NCBI RefSeq assembly: GCF_016802725.1
Contig: NC_052668.1
Span: 6,244,501-6,308,500 of the forward strand
Direction of reading: 5' to 3'
DNA: 64,000 bases
DNA from: Solenopsis invicta
Lineage: Eukaryota; Arthropoda; Insecta; Hymenoptera; Formicidae
Positions 44,477 through 55,430 of the stretch are shown here, piece after piece; positions within the stretch are counted from its first letter, which is position 1, and each line of letters begins with the position of its first letter. The notes under the pieces were generated by a model. That model did no database searches, was not told where the DNA came from, and was given only the letters and a program-made list of their open reading frames with translations. The translations under genes were made by a program, and so were the position numbers.

Positions 44477-45239
44477 TGCTACGTACGTGACACATTAAAA
44501 GGGTGTCATGCACGACACATTCACACACAAATATATATAAACATATATAAATGCGTACGTTATAATTGTAAATGAAATATACATTCACACACACACATAC
44601 ATGTATGTCTCGGAGAACGGACGACGGACGAGTGACGCCGGGTGAACTTAGATAAAAGAGAATTCTCGGGCAATTCGACATATTTTGCACTTCGAGATTT
44701 CCTGTTACTAAGCGAATTTATGTATCGGTATTCCGCGTTACCATGCACATGCTTGTTTATTAAATAAGTGCAATTTGTTATCGGTGTTTTTTTGTCCAAA
44801 ATATGCGTCTCATCCTGACTACGCTTTCGACCACCGACAAGAGCAGACATAAACGTGTGTGAATTTTCATTTCAGTAAGACCATTAATACTTGAGTCTTC
44901 TTCCAAGAGTGATAAATGCGATCACATCGCTACATGATAAAATACGCGCTTGTTACAACGTATGCGCGAGTGACAAAATAACAGAGGAACAACAGCATCT
45001 CTTGGACGAATCCGCGACCCAGGGTAGTGACTCCTAGGCGACGTCCTTACGGACTCAGGGCCGCTGCCTTTAGGCGTCGTCGCGGTAGATACACACATCT
45101 CCCTTAGACGTCACCACGGTATGATGTAAATACACGAACAAATAAATACTAATTATAATATTGGCAATTTGTACAATATTAAATTAAATAAATCTTTAAA
45201 AAATCCAGTGCGCGAAATTTAAGTGTTTCCCACTGAACA
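44477..45239 (+). repeat. BEL/Pao 5' LTR
   Basis: Starts TGCTACGTACGTGACACA and ends TTTCCCACTGAACA. Contains CACACACAC and AATAAATAC-type signals. The leader immediately after begins TTTTTTTGGTGCCTCC, the probable primer-binding region; the tRNA was not identified. Confidence 0.93.
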
Positions 45240-45469
45240 TTTTTTTGGTGCCTCCTGTGAGGTTTCACGGTTTACTCGAGGACAAGGAAACCTTCGACGA
45301 GTCCGCGACTCAAGACAGTGGTTCTCAAACGACGTCCCACGGATTCAATCCGCTGTCTCTAGGCGTTGTCGCGACGACTTCACGTGAGTGGAGGGAAAAC
45401 AGAATACAAATTCTCATTATACGAAATCGATCGAAGTAAGTCGTTTGATTATTCTTTAATTATTCAACC

Positions 45470-46710
45470 ATGGCCGACAAAATCAAATTAATCATTCAAA
45501 AACGGACGTCTTTAAAATTACAACTCACTAACTTGAGTAATATTCTCGACAAAGGTAGTGTAGATCGTTCCTTAATAAAACTAAGAATGAATCGTATCAC
45601 CGAACTATATCACGCGTTCGAAGGATATAACGACGAGCTCGCGTTGTTAGATCCGAGTGATGCGCATCAATCCAAATTCGAAAACATACAAGAACGTTAT
45701 TATTTAATCGCGAGTAAAGTAGAAAATATTTTACATCCGCCTGATACAAGAGAGGAGACAGAATCTAACGTGTCGATTAACGGAACTCGTAGTGACAGCA
45801 CGGAGACAATAATTAAAAATCGACGAATCAAATTACCGGAAGCTTCTTTACCGACTTTCGATGGAATGTACGAGAATTGGCTGTCGTTTAAGAATGCATT
45901 TGCTAACATGATCGGCTCCCGAACCGATCTATCCGATATTGATAAATTACATTATTTAAAATCAGCTTTGATCGGAGACGCAGCTAGCAAAATTCAAATA
46001 TTCGCGATTGACGGGATCAATTATACTAAAGCGTGGGAATTACTTGAGCGCGCCTACGAAGTCAAACGGATTTTAATATCGCGACATTATTCGATGATTC
46101 TCAATTTGCCCGCGATAGACAAGGAATCTACTAGCGGGTTGTACAAACTTGTGGATGACGCACAACAACATGTCGCGTCACTGAGTACTCTAGGAATTAA
46201 CGTCGAGCCGCAATTAATCGTACATATTTTAGAGACTAAACTACCTAAAAATACGTTATAAAAATGGGAGACGAAAAAAACAAGTTTCCGAAAGTTGAGC
46301 AAATGTACGAATTCCTGTACAAATCCGCGGTCTGTGCGTCGAAATGCGAAAGAACAAAGGCGATAGAAGGAGATAATAAAGACGAGCCCGCGATAAAGAA
46401 GAAAAAATTGTCTCACTCGAATCGTGCACTCTTATTGAATAAGACACGCAGTTGTTTAATGTGTAAAAATAAACGACATCCGTTATATACGTGCGAGAAA
46501 TTCAAGCAATTGTCCGTACAAAAGCGTATTGATACGGTGAAAAACGCGAAGATTTGCTACAACTGCTTACGTTCACATAAAGATTTCCCTTGTAAATTCT
46601 CGAACTGCATCATATGTCAAAAACGTCATAATACACGATTGCACGTTGACAATTACGGCGCCTCAAATAAATCCAACCCTTCTAAAGCAGCATCGAACGG
46701 GACAGATTGA
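45470..46710 (+). pseudogene. BEL/Pao Gag with zinc knuckles, one frameshift
   Basis: Gag assembles the particle around element RNA. The first frame (45470-46261) starts MADKIKLIIQKRTSLKLQLT and has a DUF1759-type region: LPEASLPTFDGMYENWLSFK, LHYLKSALIGDAASKI and YTKAWELLERAYEVKR. It stops at 46259-46261, and coherent text continues in a second frame (46264-46710) with KVEQMYEFLYKSAVCASKCE and Cys/His knuckles CLMCKNKRHPLYTC, CYNCLRSHKDFPC and CIICQKRH. A frameshift at about 46255-46264 breaks the junction. A TGA at 46708-46710 then interrupts before the protease. Confidence 0.9.
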
Positions 46711-46725
46711 CTAGCCGATACTCGA

Positions 46726-48394
46726 ATGATGAATCTTGCGTCTCTACACGCCTCCACACCAGAGTTAATGATTAGTGCGATAATTTACATTCAAAATAGT
46801 AATCATCAACAAATTAAATGCCGAGCGTTCTTAGACACTTGTGCCACTGCAAATTTTATTACAGTATCCATGGCGAATCGTTTAAAATTACCGATATCGA
46901 CACAATCATTGTCAATTAATGCAATTAATGGCACATGCACTGAATCGAAAGGCATAGTACGCATCACGATAAAATCTTTACACAATGAATTTACAAAAAA
47001 TCTAACATGTTTAACAATTCCGTCTATTACCGATTTAGTTCCATCCGAAACATTCCCTCGAAACGCAGTCAAAATACCGCGAAACATCAAACTCGCGGAT
47101 CCGGAATTCCACTTACCTCGCTCGGTCGATCTATTAATAGGTTCCGGAGCGACACTTTCTTTATTCGCGGTTGGTCAGATAAGCTTGTCTAAAGACGGAC
47201 ACGATTTATATTTGCAAAAGACACGTCTAGGATGGGTGATCGCCGGAAACACCACATCACAAATTCCGTCAAATGTTACGTGCCATTTAACGCGTTTAGA
47301 AGAATTGATATCCAAACTTTGGATTACTGAAGAGATTACGACAGACAAATTACAATCTCCGGAAGAAATCGACTGTGAAACATATTATTTAAGAACAGTC
47401 TCGCGAAACAAAAGCGGTCGATACGTGGTTCGATTACCGTTTCGAAAAAATAATACCCGTCTCGGCGACTCGCGTATTTTGGCACTCAAACGTTTATCGG
47501 CACTCGAACGCAAACTTAACGCGAACAATACTTTAAAAACTGAATACACCAGAGTAATAACTGAATATATCAATTTAAATCATATGTCCGAAATAAAAAA
47601 TCCCGACGATCATGGGTACTATATGCCTCATCACGCTGTAATTAAAGAATCGAGTAGTACTACGAAGGTACGAGTTGTGTTTGATGCGTCGGCAAAAACA
47701 AATAACGGCTTATCTCTCAACGATACATTAATGGTAGGTCCAACTATACAAAATAAACTATTTTCGCATTTAATTCGTTTTTGATCTTACAAATACGTTT
47801 TAACAGCAGACATCGAAAAGATGTATAGACAGATTCTCGTACACGATAAGGATCGACGTTATCAACGCATATTATGGCGCGAAAACGGTGAAATAAAAAC
47901 ATTACAATTAAATACGCTTACTTTCGGGATTTCTTCATCGCAATCCGTTTCTCGCAATCCGCACCATCAAAAAATTAGCAGACAATGAACGATCTTCATA
48001 TCCTCGAGCAGCCAAAGTAATTGAGTCACATCTATATGTAGATGATTTATTAACCGGCACTGAGACGATAAATGAGGCTCGGACGTTGCGAAATGAAATA
48101 ATAACATTATTAGCTCTCGGCGGCTTTAGTATTAGACAATGGGCATCTAACGATAAACGCGTAGTCAATGATTTACCGATTGGCGCACTACACGAGAATT
48201 TTGCATTAAATACAGATTGCGCTTTTAAAAACATTAGGCGTAATGTGGAATGCACGCGATGATAAAATATATTACGCGACGAAATTAATCGGAAATACAA
48301 CAAAAATTACGAAGAGAACTATATTATCAGAGATTGCCAAAATATTTGACCCCTTAGGATTGCTGGCCCGGTTATTTTATATATTAAGAAAATA
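46726..48394 (+). pseudogene. BEL/Pao protease and reverse transcriptase, interrupted
   Basis: The open part (46726-47784) has an aspartic-protease-like block, RAFLDTCATANFI, where the family normally has DTG, so the active-site Gly is Cys. Further on are RSVDLLIGSGATLSLF and GWVIAG. The reverse transcriptase reads HHAVIKESSSTTKVRVVFDA then LNDTLMVGPTIQ. TGA at 47782-47784 interrupts it, followed by LTADIEKMYRQILVHDKDR. After a frameshift near 47940 come AAKVIESHLYVDDLLTG (catalytic YVDD) and, beyond an A-run frameshift near 48228, VMWNARDDK. A further small lesion lies near 48365. Confidence 0.9.
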
Positions 48395-50095
48395 ATGCAA
48401 GACGTGTGGCGATGTGGTCTACAATGGGACGAGTCCGTACCGCAAAACATATATACAGAATGGTTAAAATTCGTAAAACAATGGGAAGCAATGGGCCGAG
48501 TTTCTTTCCCTCAAAATTTATTAATCAAGAATTATCAAAACGTACAAATACATGGATTTTGCGACGCGAGCAATATAGGTTACGGTGCATGTATATACGT
48601 GCGCTCAACGGGAGAGCACGGTGATGTAACCGTTAGATTGTTATGCGCCAAATCGCGAGTAGCGCCATTGAAGATAACTACCATCCCACGACTTGAATTA
48701 TGCGGTGCAATAATATTAGCACAATTATACCAAGAAATAAAGGACGTGTTCGTTTTTAACGTCACCAAAGTTGTTTTTTGGAGTGACTCGACTATAGTAT
48801 TACATTGGTTGAACATATCGCCACACTTGTTAAAAACATACATAGTGAATCGCGTCACCATCATTCAAGAAATCACCGGTTCATATGAATGGCGACACGT
48901 CAGAACCGCAAACAATCCCATGGACGCGTTATCAAGAGGCCAGTTGCCTTACGATTTTTTGCAAAACAACGCATGGTCCACAGGACCTACTTGGCTTATT
49001 AAAGACGCGTCGCAATGGCCTAATGAGTTTAAACGTTTAACAGAAATACCCGAATTAAAGAAAAACACCTGTTTAACAGTCGTACATAAGGATTACGGCA
49101 TTTTTGATAAATACTCATCATATTTTAAATTGCTCAGAATAATCGCTTGGTGTCTCAGATTTTGCTCAAACAACAAAAATACGGATAATTTATGTACCGA
49201 TGAAATTAATAATGCAGAATCACGAGTGTTAAAATTGCTCCAAGACAGTCAATTCTCGGACGTAATTCGAGAATTAAAAAAGAACATCGCATATAAGGGT
49301 AAATTCGCAAATTTAAATCCCTTCCTTGATGAAATCGGACTTATTCGTGTCGGTGGACGTATCCAACGATCCAATCTCTCATTTGCGCAGAAACACCCGA
49401 TTCTTCTCTCGAATCGCCATCGTATTACAGATAACATCATTCGCGAACTTCATGAAAAACATCTTCATACAGGTATTCAAACAACCTTGTATACATTGAG
49501 ACAACGTTTTTGGATATCTGACGGCCGAAATCAAGTGAGAAGGATCGTTCGCACATGCACACGATGCTCCCGATTCAATGCCAATGCGATTAAATATAAA
49601 TTAGGCAATCTCCCGGCTGCTTGGGTGCGTGCGACAACACCCTTTGCTCATACCGGTGTAGATTTCTGCGGTCCATTTTTTATCAAGGAACAAAAATTTC
49701 GTAATCGTAATGAAATCAAAGTATACGTATGCGTATTTATTTGTATGGCTATAAAAGCCATACATCTCGAAATAGTAAGTGATCTAACATCGGACGGATT
49801 TTTTGCGGCTTTACGCCGATTTAACGCCAGACGCGGTATTCCCGAACATATTTACTCAGACAACGGTACCAACTTTGTAGGTGCAAATAACAAATTAAAG
49901 GAAATATATGCGTTAATAAACTCGGAAGAACATAAAACACTCGTAAACCAATTTGCAAATCAACACCGTATTAAGTGGCATTTTATACCGCCACTCGCTC
50001 CCCATTTTGGTGGAATGTGGGAATCAACTGTAAAGTCATTTAAACACCACTTCAAACGCGTGATAGGTGACTCTATTTTACGTATGAAGAATTAG
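48395..50095 (+). pseudogene. BEL/Pao RNase H and integrase, long open block
   Basis: The RNase H-like part reads IHGFCDASNIGYGACIYVRS, LLCAKSRVAPLK, IPRLELCGAIILAQL and VVFWSDSTIVLHWL. The integrase has a zinc-binding block (ELHEKHLHTG and CTRCSRF) and a catalytic core with VDFCGPF (first Asp), YSDNGTNFVGAN (second Asp) and PPLAPHFGGMWESTVKSFKH (Glu). The frame is lost at about 50085, just before YEELEMFTTEVEG-type text. The block of 566 codons is open, the longest in the element, but lies downstream of disruptions. Confidence 0.93.
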
Positions 50096-50097
50096 AA

Positions 50098-50561
50098 ATG
50101 TTCACAACCGAAGTCGAGGGCATTTTAAATTCTAGAGCAACCACGTCCATATCGGCAGATCCAAACGACTTACTTGTTTTAACCCCCGCTCATTACCTAA
50201 TTGGCAAACCTATTACTTCTTTGCCGGAAAGCAATTTATTAAGTGTTCCAGAAAATCGTTTATCCATCTGGAAACATATATCAAAAGTCCGACAAGACTT
50301 CTGGGCAAGATGGAGTATGGAATACTTAAATGAACTCCAAACACGAAATAAATGGAAAAAAGACAAATCAAAGCTTAACATCGGTTTTGTCATACTTATC
50401 AAAGACAAAAATATTCCATGCACTTAATGGGCGTTAGGCAGAGTTACACACGTACACCCTGGAGAAGATGGAATTGTACGAGTCGCAACTATAAAAACAT
50501 CTTCAGGAGAAAAAAAAATAGCTGTAAAATCATTATGTCTGTTGCCTATAGAAACCGATTA
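50098..50561 (+). pseudogene. BEL/Pao Pol C terminus (DUF5641-type)
   Basis: Reads VEGILNSRATTSISADPND, LTPAHYLIGKPITSLPE and VRQDFWARWSMEYLNELQTR, then IGFVILIKDKN. This is the C-terminal segment that follows integrase in BEL/Pao Pol. A TAA at 50425-50427 stands where Gln or Lys is usual before WALGRVTHVHPGEDG. The tail SLCLLPIETD then ends at TAA. Confidence 0.88.
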
Positions 50562-50747
50562 AGCACGTGGTACAGTATGAAATATTGATCACTAAAATAT
50601 TCATATACATCATTAGATGTAAATATTTATCCATTCATATCACATGATACATTACATACGCATATACATGTAATATATACATGTATAGCGTATATGTACA
50701 TGCGAGTATATATTATTGATCCGTATTTCCTCTCAACGGGGGGAGTA

Positions 50748-51494
50748 TGTTATGTACGTGACACATTAAAAGAGTGTCATGCACGACACATTCACACACA
50801 AATATATATAAACATATATAAATGCGTACGTTATAATTGTAAATGAAATATACATTCACACACATACACACATACATGTATGTCGGAAAACGGACGACGG
50901 GTGAACTTAGATAAAAGAGAATTCTCGGGCAATTCGACATATTTGGCACTTCGAGATTTCCTGTTACTAAGCGAATTTATGTATCGGTATTCCGCGTTAC
51001 CATGCACACGCTTGTTTATTAAATAAGTCCAATTTGTTATCGGTGTTTTTTGTCCAAAATACGCGTCTCGTCCTGACTACGCTTTCGACCACCGACAAGA
51101 GCAGACATAAACGTGTGTGAATTTTCATTTCAGTAAGACCATTAATACTTGAGTCTTCTTCCAAGAGTGATAAATGCGATCATATCGCTACGCGATAAAA
51201 TACGCGCTTGTTACAACGTATGCGCGAGTGACAAAATAACAGAGGAACAGCATCCCTTCGACGAATCCGCGACCCAGGGTAGTGACTCCTAGGCGACGTC
51301 CTTACGGACTCAGGGCCGCTGTCTTTAGGCGTCATCGCGGTAGATACACACATCTCCTTTAGACGTCACCACGGTATGATGTAAATACACGAACAAATAA
51401 ATACCAATTATAATATTGGCAATTTGTACAATATTAAATAAAATAAATCTTTAAAAAATCCAGTGCGCCAAATTTAAGTGTTTTCCACTGAACA
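50748..51494 (+). repeat. BEL/Pao 3' LTR
   Basis: Starts TGTTATGTACGTGACACA and ends TTTTCCACTGAACA. Matches the 5' LTR throughout, apart from scattered substitutions and a short deletion after TACATGTATGTC. Confidence 0.93.
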
Positions 51495-51499
51495 AGAAG

Positions 51500-53153
51500 G
51501 AGTGGAGGAAAATGATATCAGTATGAAAAAAATAGCAAAGGCGATAAGGGAATTGAAGGAGGGAAAAGAGGCGGAAGGCGATGGTATTGTAAATGAAGTA
51601 TTGGAATATGGGGGAAAAGAAATAAAGGAATGGCTGTGGGGAATATGTAACAAAGTGTGGAGAGGAGAGGGGTGGCCGGAGGAGCAGAAGGAGGGTGTGG
51701 TAGTGCCGGTAGTGAAAGAAAAGGGTGGGGGAGAGGGTTAAAGAATATAGCTAGATCACGTTAACGCAAACGGCATACAAAGTGTACGCAACGGTACTTG
51801 TGGAAAGATTGAGAGAGGAGTTGGAAAGAAAGAGGATACTCGCACCGAATCAAACGGGGTTTAGGAAAAGGGTAGGCACGATTGATCAAATCTACGTACT
51901 GAATTATCTCATAAACAAGAGGGTGGCGGTGAGGAAGGGCAAGATAGTGGTGCTATTTGTAGATTTGAAAACTGCGTTTGACTAGGTGGATAGGGAAATT
52001 CTCATACAGATGATGAGGAAGAGGGGAGTTAGAGAAAGCTTGGTCGTGAGGTGAGAGGAGGTACTGAAGGAGACCATAAGTAAAGTGAGGGTGGGGGTAA
52101 GGTAGAGAAAAACTTCTAGACGGGGAAAGGGGTAAGACAGGGGTGCCCTCTGAGCCCATGCCTATTTACGCTGTTGCTGACGGATTTAGATGAGAAGTTA
52201 AAGAGAGAGGGTTGGGTGGTGTGAGGGTAAAAGGAAGGTAAATATATTCGTTGGCATATGCAGATGATGTGGCAGTGGTTGCAGAAGAGGAGACAGTGAT
52301 GAAAGGGATGATTAAGGCATTAGAAAGTTATATACAGCGGAAGGGATTAGAGGAAAATGTGGAGAAGATGAAAGTAATGAGGTGTAGAAAAGGGGCGGAA
52401 GACAGAAAAAGATAGTGTGGAAATGGAAAGGAAGAGAGATAAAAGAGGTGAGAAAATAAAAATATCTAGGGTATGTAATGATGGCAAATGGAGGTCAGAG
52501 AGAACATATAGAGGAGAGAGTTAACAAAGAAGCGGTGGTGATGAGAGAAATGTGGGGGATAGGAAGTTTGAAAAGGATTGGTCAAGAAGGATATGGCTGT
52601 TTGATAGATTAGTTCGGACGGTAATGGGATATAGAGTGGAGATATTGGGCTGGAAAGAAAGAGAAGGTAGAGAGGATACAGGACAGGTTCTTGAAGTGGA
52701 TTTTGGGGGTTGGGAGGTACATGCCGGGGTACACGATGAGGGAGGAAATGCAGAGGTAAAAGTTGAGGAGGAGGGCAGGGTTGAGGGCATGGAGTTATGA
52801 AAAGAAACTAGGAAAGAAAAAGGGAGGAGAGCTGGCGAGGTTGTGTTTGAAGGAAATGAGAGACAGGGCGAAGGTAGGAAAAGTGATAGATAAATGGGAA
52901 GAGGAAAAAAAAGATTTTTATGAGGAGAAAAGAGCTTAATTGAGATAAAAATGATGAGAGAGGGGGGGAGCTGAGGAGGGAAGAGGTAATGGCATGAGAG
53001 TAGGCCGCAAGAAGAGAAAAGATGGGAGAAAATTAGGGGCTCTAGTTTTAACATATGGTATGGTAGGGTGAAAGGTAAGGGGGTTACCAGAGTACCTAAA
53101 AAAAGAATGGAAGGAGCAAAAATGGTAGAAAGTGGCAAAGTATAGGCTGGGAG
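51500..53153 (+). pseudogene. Purine-rich LINE ORF2, reverse transcriptase part (copy 2)
   Basis: Continues the LINE after the BEL element. It reads MKKIAKAIRELKEGKEAEGD, then GIVNEVLEYGG, EEQKEGVVVPVVKEKG, ILAPNQTGFRKRVGTID, VVLFVDLKTAFD (with TAG where Ser is expected in FDSVD), YSLAYADDVAVVAEEE (YADD box at about 52245-52290) and WLFDRLVRTVMGYRVEILGW. Frame changes and stops are frequent. The hAT element interrupts at 53154. Confidence 0.85.
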
Positions 53154-53844
53154 TAGGGATGTTCGATTCTCTTATAAAAATCGATTCTTAAATCGATCCT
53201 GCATCAAATCATAAAAATTGATTCTGTAAAAAAATTGGAATCAAAGAATAGATCTTGCTAGAATTGATCTAAAAAATCGTAAAAATTTATATACGTAATT
53301 AAAACGTACATTAATATTTAATTAATTATTAACGTTTTATCAATTTTAAATTAACTATTATTAGTTCTAATATTTTAATTTTTAAAACTAACCAATAAAT
53401 AAAACAGATAATTATATAATTAAGTATTAAGTTTTGAAAAAATAAAAAAATATTTGTTAAAAGATATAGATTGCTTTCACATCATTTTTCGTTTACATAC
53501 ATTCCTTTTATGTACTTTTATACGTTATATTTATAATAAAAATTACATAATATTTTTATAATTACTAATCTTTAATGAACACTGAATTCAGAAATAACAG
53601 CATGGCCGCGTCCAGAATATCATATTATATATAACTTCAATTTTAGTCTCTATTGTAGACGACGCTTTAAGGGCAATAGGTAAAGGAAAAAAAATAATTT
53701 TTAAAAATAAAAATTGGGTTTTTGATTCTTAAAGTAAATAACTGATTTGCAAAAAATCGAATACCAGAAATCCGATTTAAAAAATCGATTTTTAAACCAA
53801 AAAATCGATCTTGTAAAAAATCAAATTGGAATCCAACATCCTTA
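53154..53844. mobile_element. hAT-type non-autonomous element, 691 bp
   Basis: The left end TAGGGATGTTCGATTC and right end, read in reverse TAAGGATGTTGGATTCC, are inverted repeats. GCTGGGAG, 8 bp, is duplicated perfectly on both sides (53146-53153 and 53845-53852), the hAT target-duplication length. ATCGATT-type motifs recur near both ends. No transposase. Confidence 0.88.
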
Positions 53845-53852
53845 GCTGGGAG

Positions 53853-54275
53853 ACGGGATAATGGGGAGTAGATATTGAGAAGGGGATGAGGAAAGGAAGT
53901 GTAGGATATATGGAGGGGGAATGGAAACTTGGGAGCACGAATGGGAGGAATGCACGAATTGGGGGTTGAAAAGGGATGGCAGGAGATGGTGAATGAGGTC
54001 TTGGGAGAGGACGGGAGGAAAGAGAGATTTGGATGAGGAGATTAGAGGAGATGAGGGATGGAGGAGGGTAGTTGGGTATAAATGAGAGTGTGGAAGGAAA
54101 AGAGGAAAATGCGGCAAAAACGGAGGTCCAGAGAATGAGAGTGGTGGTATGGATGAATGTAATTTTTCTCTCTCTCTTTCGTGCGCTGTAAAGGATGCGA
54201 GGAATAAAATGCTGAATCTATGTAAGCGGAGCGGAGGTCCGCAGTGTACTCCGCAAGGAATAAAGTATCTTATAT
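53853..54275 (+). pseudogene. Purine-rich LINE C terminus and 3' UTR (copy 2)
   Basis: Reads on from the hAT insertion with knuckle-like CRIYGGGMETWEHEWEEC (second Cys of the pair lost), then the 3' UTR with GGAGGTCCGCAGTGTACTCC and AATAAAG. It ends at the cox2 target. Confidence 0.8.
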
Positions 54276-54612
54276 ATAACTTTCAATTAAATCTATCGGA
54301 CATCAATGATATTGAAGATATGAATACTCTGATTTCCCCTCTATTGAATTTGATTCATTTATAATTCCCTCTGATCAATTAATAGACAATGAATTTTGAC
54401 TTTTAGATGTTGATAACCGATGTATTCTACCTTTTAACTTCCCTATTCGTATTCTAACCACCTCTATGGATGTTATTCATGCATGAACCCTCCCTTCCCT
54501 AGGAATTAAAATAGACTCAACCCCCGGACGTCTTAATCAAACTTCAATATTTATTAACCGCCCAGGAATCTATTTTGGACAATGTTCTGAAATCTGTGGT
54601 ATTAATCACAGA
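54276..54612 (+). pseudogene. cox2: NUMT: cox2, C-terminal part
   Basis: Reads SIKSIGHQ, EYSDF-type text, IPSDQLIDNEFWLLDVDNRC, RILTTSMDVIHAWTLPSLG, TPGRLNQTSMFINRPGIYFG and QCSEICGINH in the mitochondrial code. This includes the CuA-site Cys residues of QCSEICG. The last 20 or so codons of COX2 are missing, and repeat sequence begins near 54612. Confidence 0.94.
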
Positions 54613-54632
54613 GTAATTTAAAAAAAATTTGA

Positions 54633-54870
54633 AATTGGTTAAAAATTGCACTGTCGGTGGATTTTTGTCCAAAAAATGAGTCTTTTTCTCACTGTAGGAC
54701 GTCCCAGCATGCGGTGAGTAAGGAAAGTACGTGCTAATTCGCTGACTTTACTAATTTTTATCTCGGTAACTATTGCAAATTTTGAAAAATGGTAAAGGAC
54801 TTTTCTTCTCAATTTGTCTTACTCTATCAACTTACGGAAACATAAGTGAACGATACCAAACACCCTGTAT
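54633..54870. repeat. Dispersed repeat related to 17268-17320 and 24545-24698
   Basis: TTGGTTAAAAATTGCACTGT and GTCCAAAAAATGAGTC match 17268 onward. GACTTTACTAATTTTTATCT, AAAATGGTAAAGGACTTTTC and CACCCTGTATATTTA match 24555-24698. This copy joins both halves, so they belong to one family. Confidence 0.7.
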
Positions 54871-54956
54871 ATTTATGTATGAAACAATCATATATGATTT
54901 AAAAAATATGTTTTGTAATAACAAAATTTCTTTTTCAGGAATTTTTTTTCAAAAAT

Positions 54957-55040
54957 TTCCAAGCGGCCACCTATCCAAGTCGTGACCACGGTGAACGATG
55001 CTGTGACTGCTGTTAACTAATCCCGTGATGATTTGTGAAC
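54957..55040 (-). ncRNA. 5S rRNA-like segment, degenerate
   Basis: On the plus strand CCAAGCGGCCACCTATCCAA, GTGACCAC and CCCGTGATGATTTGTGAAC resemble the reverse complement of the 5S rRNA 3' half (CCAAGCGGTCCCCCATCTAA, CGGTGATCGGACGAGAAC). The middle is disrupted by insertions. It may be a 5S-derived SINE relic. Recalled similarity only. Confidence 0.35.
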
Positions 55041-55430
55041 ACTTTGTGCTGATGTGTGTATAAAACTGATAGATCAGGTCAATATCGAACAAATAAAACA
55101 TGTATAATTAAAGCATATTATTTATATAAATACGTATAAAATTATAGTTTTTTACTATTTTCACAAATGCAAAGTAGCATCTAGAATAACTTTTCTGTTA
55201 TTCGTTTAAATAAAAATGCAACTAGAAAAGTGTCAAAATAATACAATAATTAAATAAAATGTATGAAGATATTTTTATTTAAAAAACATTTTAAAAACAT
55301 TTAAAAAATGTTGTTTGCTTTTTGGGATGTAGATTGAGTTTTTTTAAATGATTAAAACATCACTTTAAGAAAGTAAAATTTGCTCTTATGCAATTTTTAG
55401 AATAATTTTACTTTAACAAGAGTGCTTTAA
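55041..55430. other. AT-rich sequence, nothing recognised
   Basis: No motif, repeat unit or coding potential that I can support. Confidence 0.4.

Larger units (their letters stand above)
44477..51494 (+). mobile_element. BEL/Pao LTR retrotransposon, full-length, decayed
   Basis: Long terminal repeats at 44477-45239 and 50748-51494 begin TG and end CACTGAACA. The host LINE is duplicated over 5 bp, AGAAG (44472-44476 and 51495-51499). Gag with a DUF1759-type domain, protease, reverse transcriptase, RNase H, integrase and a C-terminal DUF5641-type region occur in the BEL/Pao order. A purine-rich tract (CGGGGGGAGTA) precedes the 3' LTR. The two LTRs differ by scattered substitutions (many C/T) and short indels near TGTATGTC, so insertion was not very recent. 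Confidence 0.95.
39107..54275 (+). mobile_element. Purine-rich LINE, copy 2 (with 5' UTR and ORF1), carrying nested insertions
   Basis: Inserted in cox2. The target sequence is repeated imperfectly: TCAATCAAATC at 39096-39106 and TCAATTAAATC at about 54283-54293, with further matching bases upstream. LINE parts are 39107-39415 (leader), 42010-44476 (ORF1 and endonuclease), 51500-53153 (reverse transcriptase) and 53853-54275 (C terminus and 3' UTR, ending in GCGGAGGTCCGCAGTGTACT and AATAAAG). Foreign insertions account for the rest. Both LINE copies share the same 3' end. Confidence 0.88.
32371..54612 (+). other. NUMT (trnM to cox2), split by nested insertions
   Basis: Collinear mitochondrial sequence occupies 32371-33906, 34448-34567, 37719-39106 and 54276-54612, about 3.4 kb in total. 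The order trnM-trnI-(trnQ)-nad2-trnW-trnC(-)-trnY(-)-cox1-trnL2-cox2 is that of insect mitochondria. Coding parts read only with TGA as Trp and contain frame changes. The gaps are explained by transposons flanked by target-site duplications made from mitochondrial sequence. The left edge abuts the poly(A) of the R1-like LINE inside trnM. The right edge lies in the 3' end of cox2. Confidence 0.93.
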
